Source: an uncultured Ruminococcus sp.
Lineage (GTDB): Bacteria > Bacillota > Clostridia > Oscillospirales > CAG-272
Length of the DNA stretch: 5,256 bases
Direction of reading: 5' to 3'
NCBI GenBank assembly: GCA_902782785.1
Contig: CACZOH010000257.1
Coordinates: 1-5,256, forward strand
The stretch's first letter is position 1. Every line of letters begins with the position of its first letter. Position numbers and translations under genes: made by a program. This document shows, piece by piece, positions 5,200-5,256 of this stretch. The notes beneath the pieces are model-generated. The model worked only from the letters and a program-made list of their open reading frames with translations, did not search any database and was not told where the DNA came from.

Positions 5200-5256
5200 A
5201 CGTTTTCGGACGGCATCTCGCCGCTCCTGCTTCGTTAAACCCCTTGCTGTTACGTA

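Larger units (their letters stand above)
4908..5256. other. Gene-free 349-bp region after the rubrerythrin gene
   Basis: I see no convincing coding sequence on either strand here. It contains the intrinsic terminator (4988-5011), a small hairpin AGCGG-TGG-CCGCT (5024-5036), an AT-rich stretch from about 5080 to 5170, a partial copy of the repeat motif (5130-5146), an extended -10 promoter and the right repeat arm. Short open frames in it lack ribosome binding sites or run on from inside the rubrerythrin gene. Confidence 0.7.

Overview
The window looks like a chromosomal segment of an anaerobic, probably gut-associated Clostridia (Firmicutes) genome. The evidence is a reverse-type rubrerythrin, a DUF6472-like micro-protein, a cytoplasmic GH123/DUF4091-type protein, strong AGGAG-like ribosome binding sites and moderately GC-rich coding DNA with AT-rich intergenic gaps. 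No transposase, integrase, phage gene, tRNA, rRNA or CRISPR array is visible.

Layout: positions 1-193 are non-coding and hold one arm of an inverted repeat plus a weak promoter region. Three genes then follow on the + strand: a 557-aa GH123-like/DUF4091 protein (194-1867), an overlapping 65-aa four-cysteine DUF6472-like protein (1857-2054), and after 34 bp a 731-aa membrane-anchored AlgX/AlgJ-like SGNH protein (2089-4284) with a GTG start. A clear sigma70-type promoter at 4299-4327 precedes a reverse rubrerythrin (4359-4907), which ends at a strong intrinsic terminator (4988-5011). Positions 4908-5256 hold no gene, but carry the terminator, an extended -10 promoter and the second inverted-repeat arm.

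The first three genes look like one transcription unit: the first two overlap, the gap to the third is short, and no terminator lies between them. An intracellular glycosidase-like enzyme, a possible small metal-binding protein and an extracytoplasmic acyl-transfer or esterase-like protein suggest glycan turnover or modification, but nothing in the window names the glycan. The rubrerythrin is a peroxide-detoxification gene with its own promoter, though no terminator separates it from the upstream genes.

Two things stand out. First, the AlgX-like protein is an internal duplication. Landmarks of the C-terminal half (PNxxTV, GAY, RDS, CERNL) recur at nearly the same spacing in the N-terminal half, where the catalytic Asp-x-His and Ser are gone, so it looks like an active domain fused to a pseudo-enzyme copy. 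Second, the two ends of the window carry the same intergenic motif in inverted orientation (60-97 and 5168-5199, 30 of 32 aligned bases identical plus a 6-base gap). The motif contains a GGRTAA-N6-TTAYCC dyad, lies just downstream of an extended -10 promoter in the right copy, and can form two mutually exclusive hairpins. It may be a dispersed leader RNA or operator, or the end of a repeat unit.
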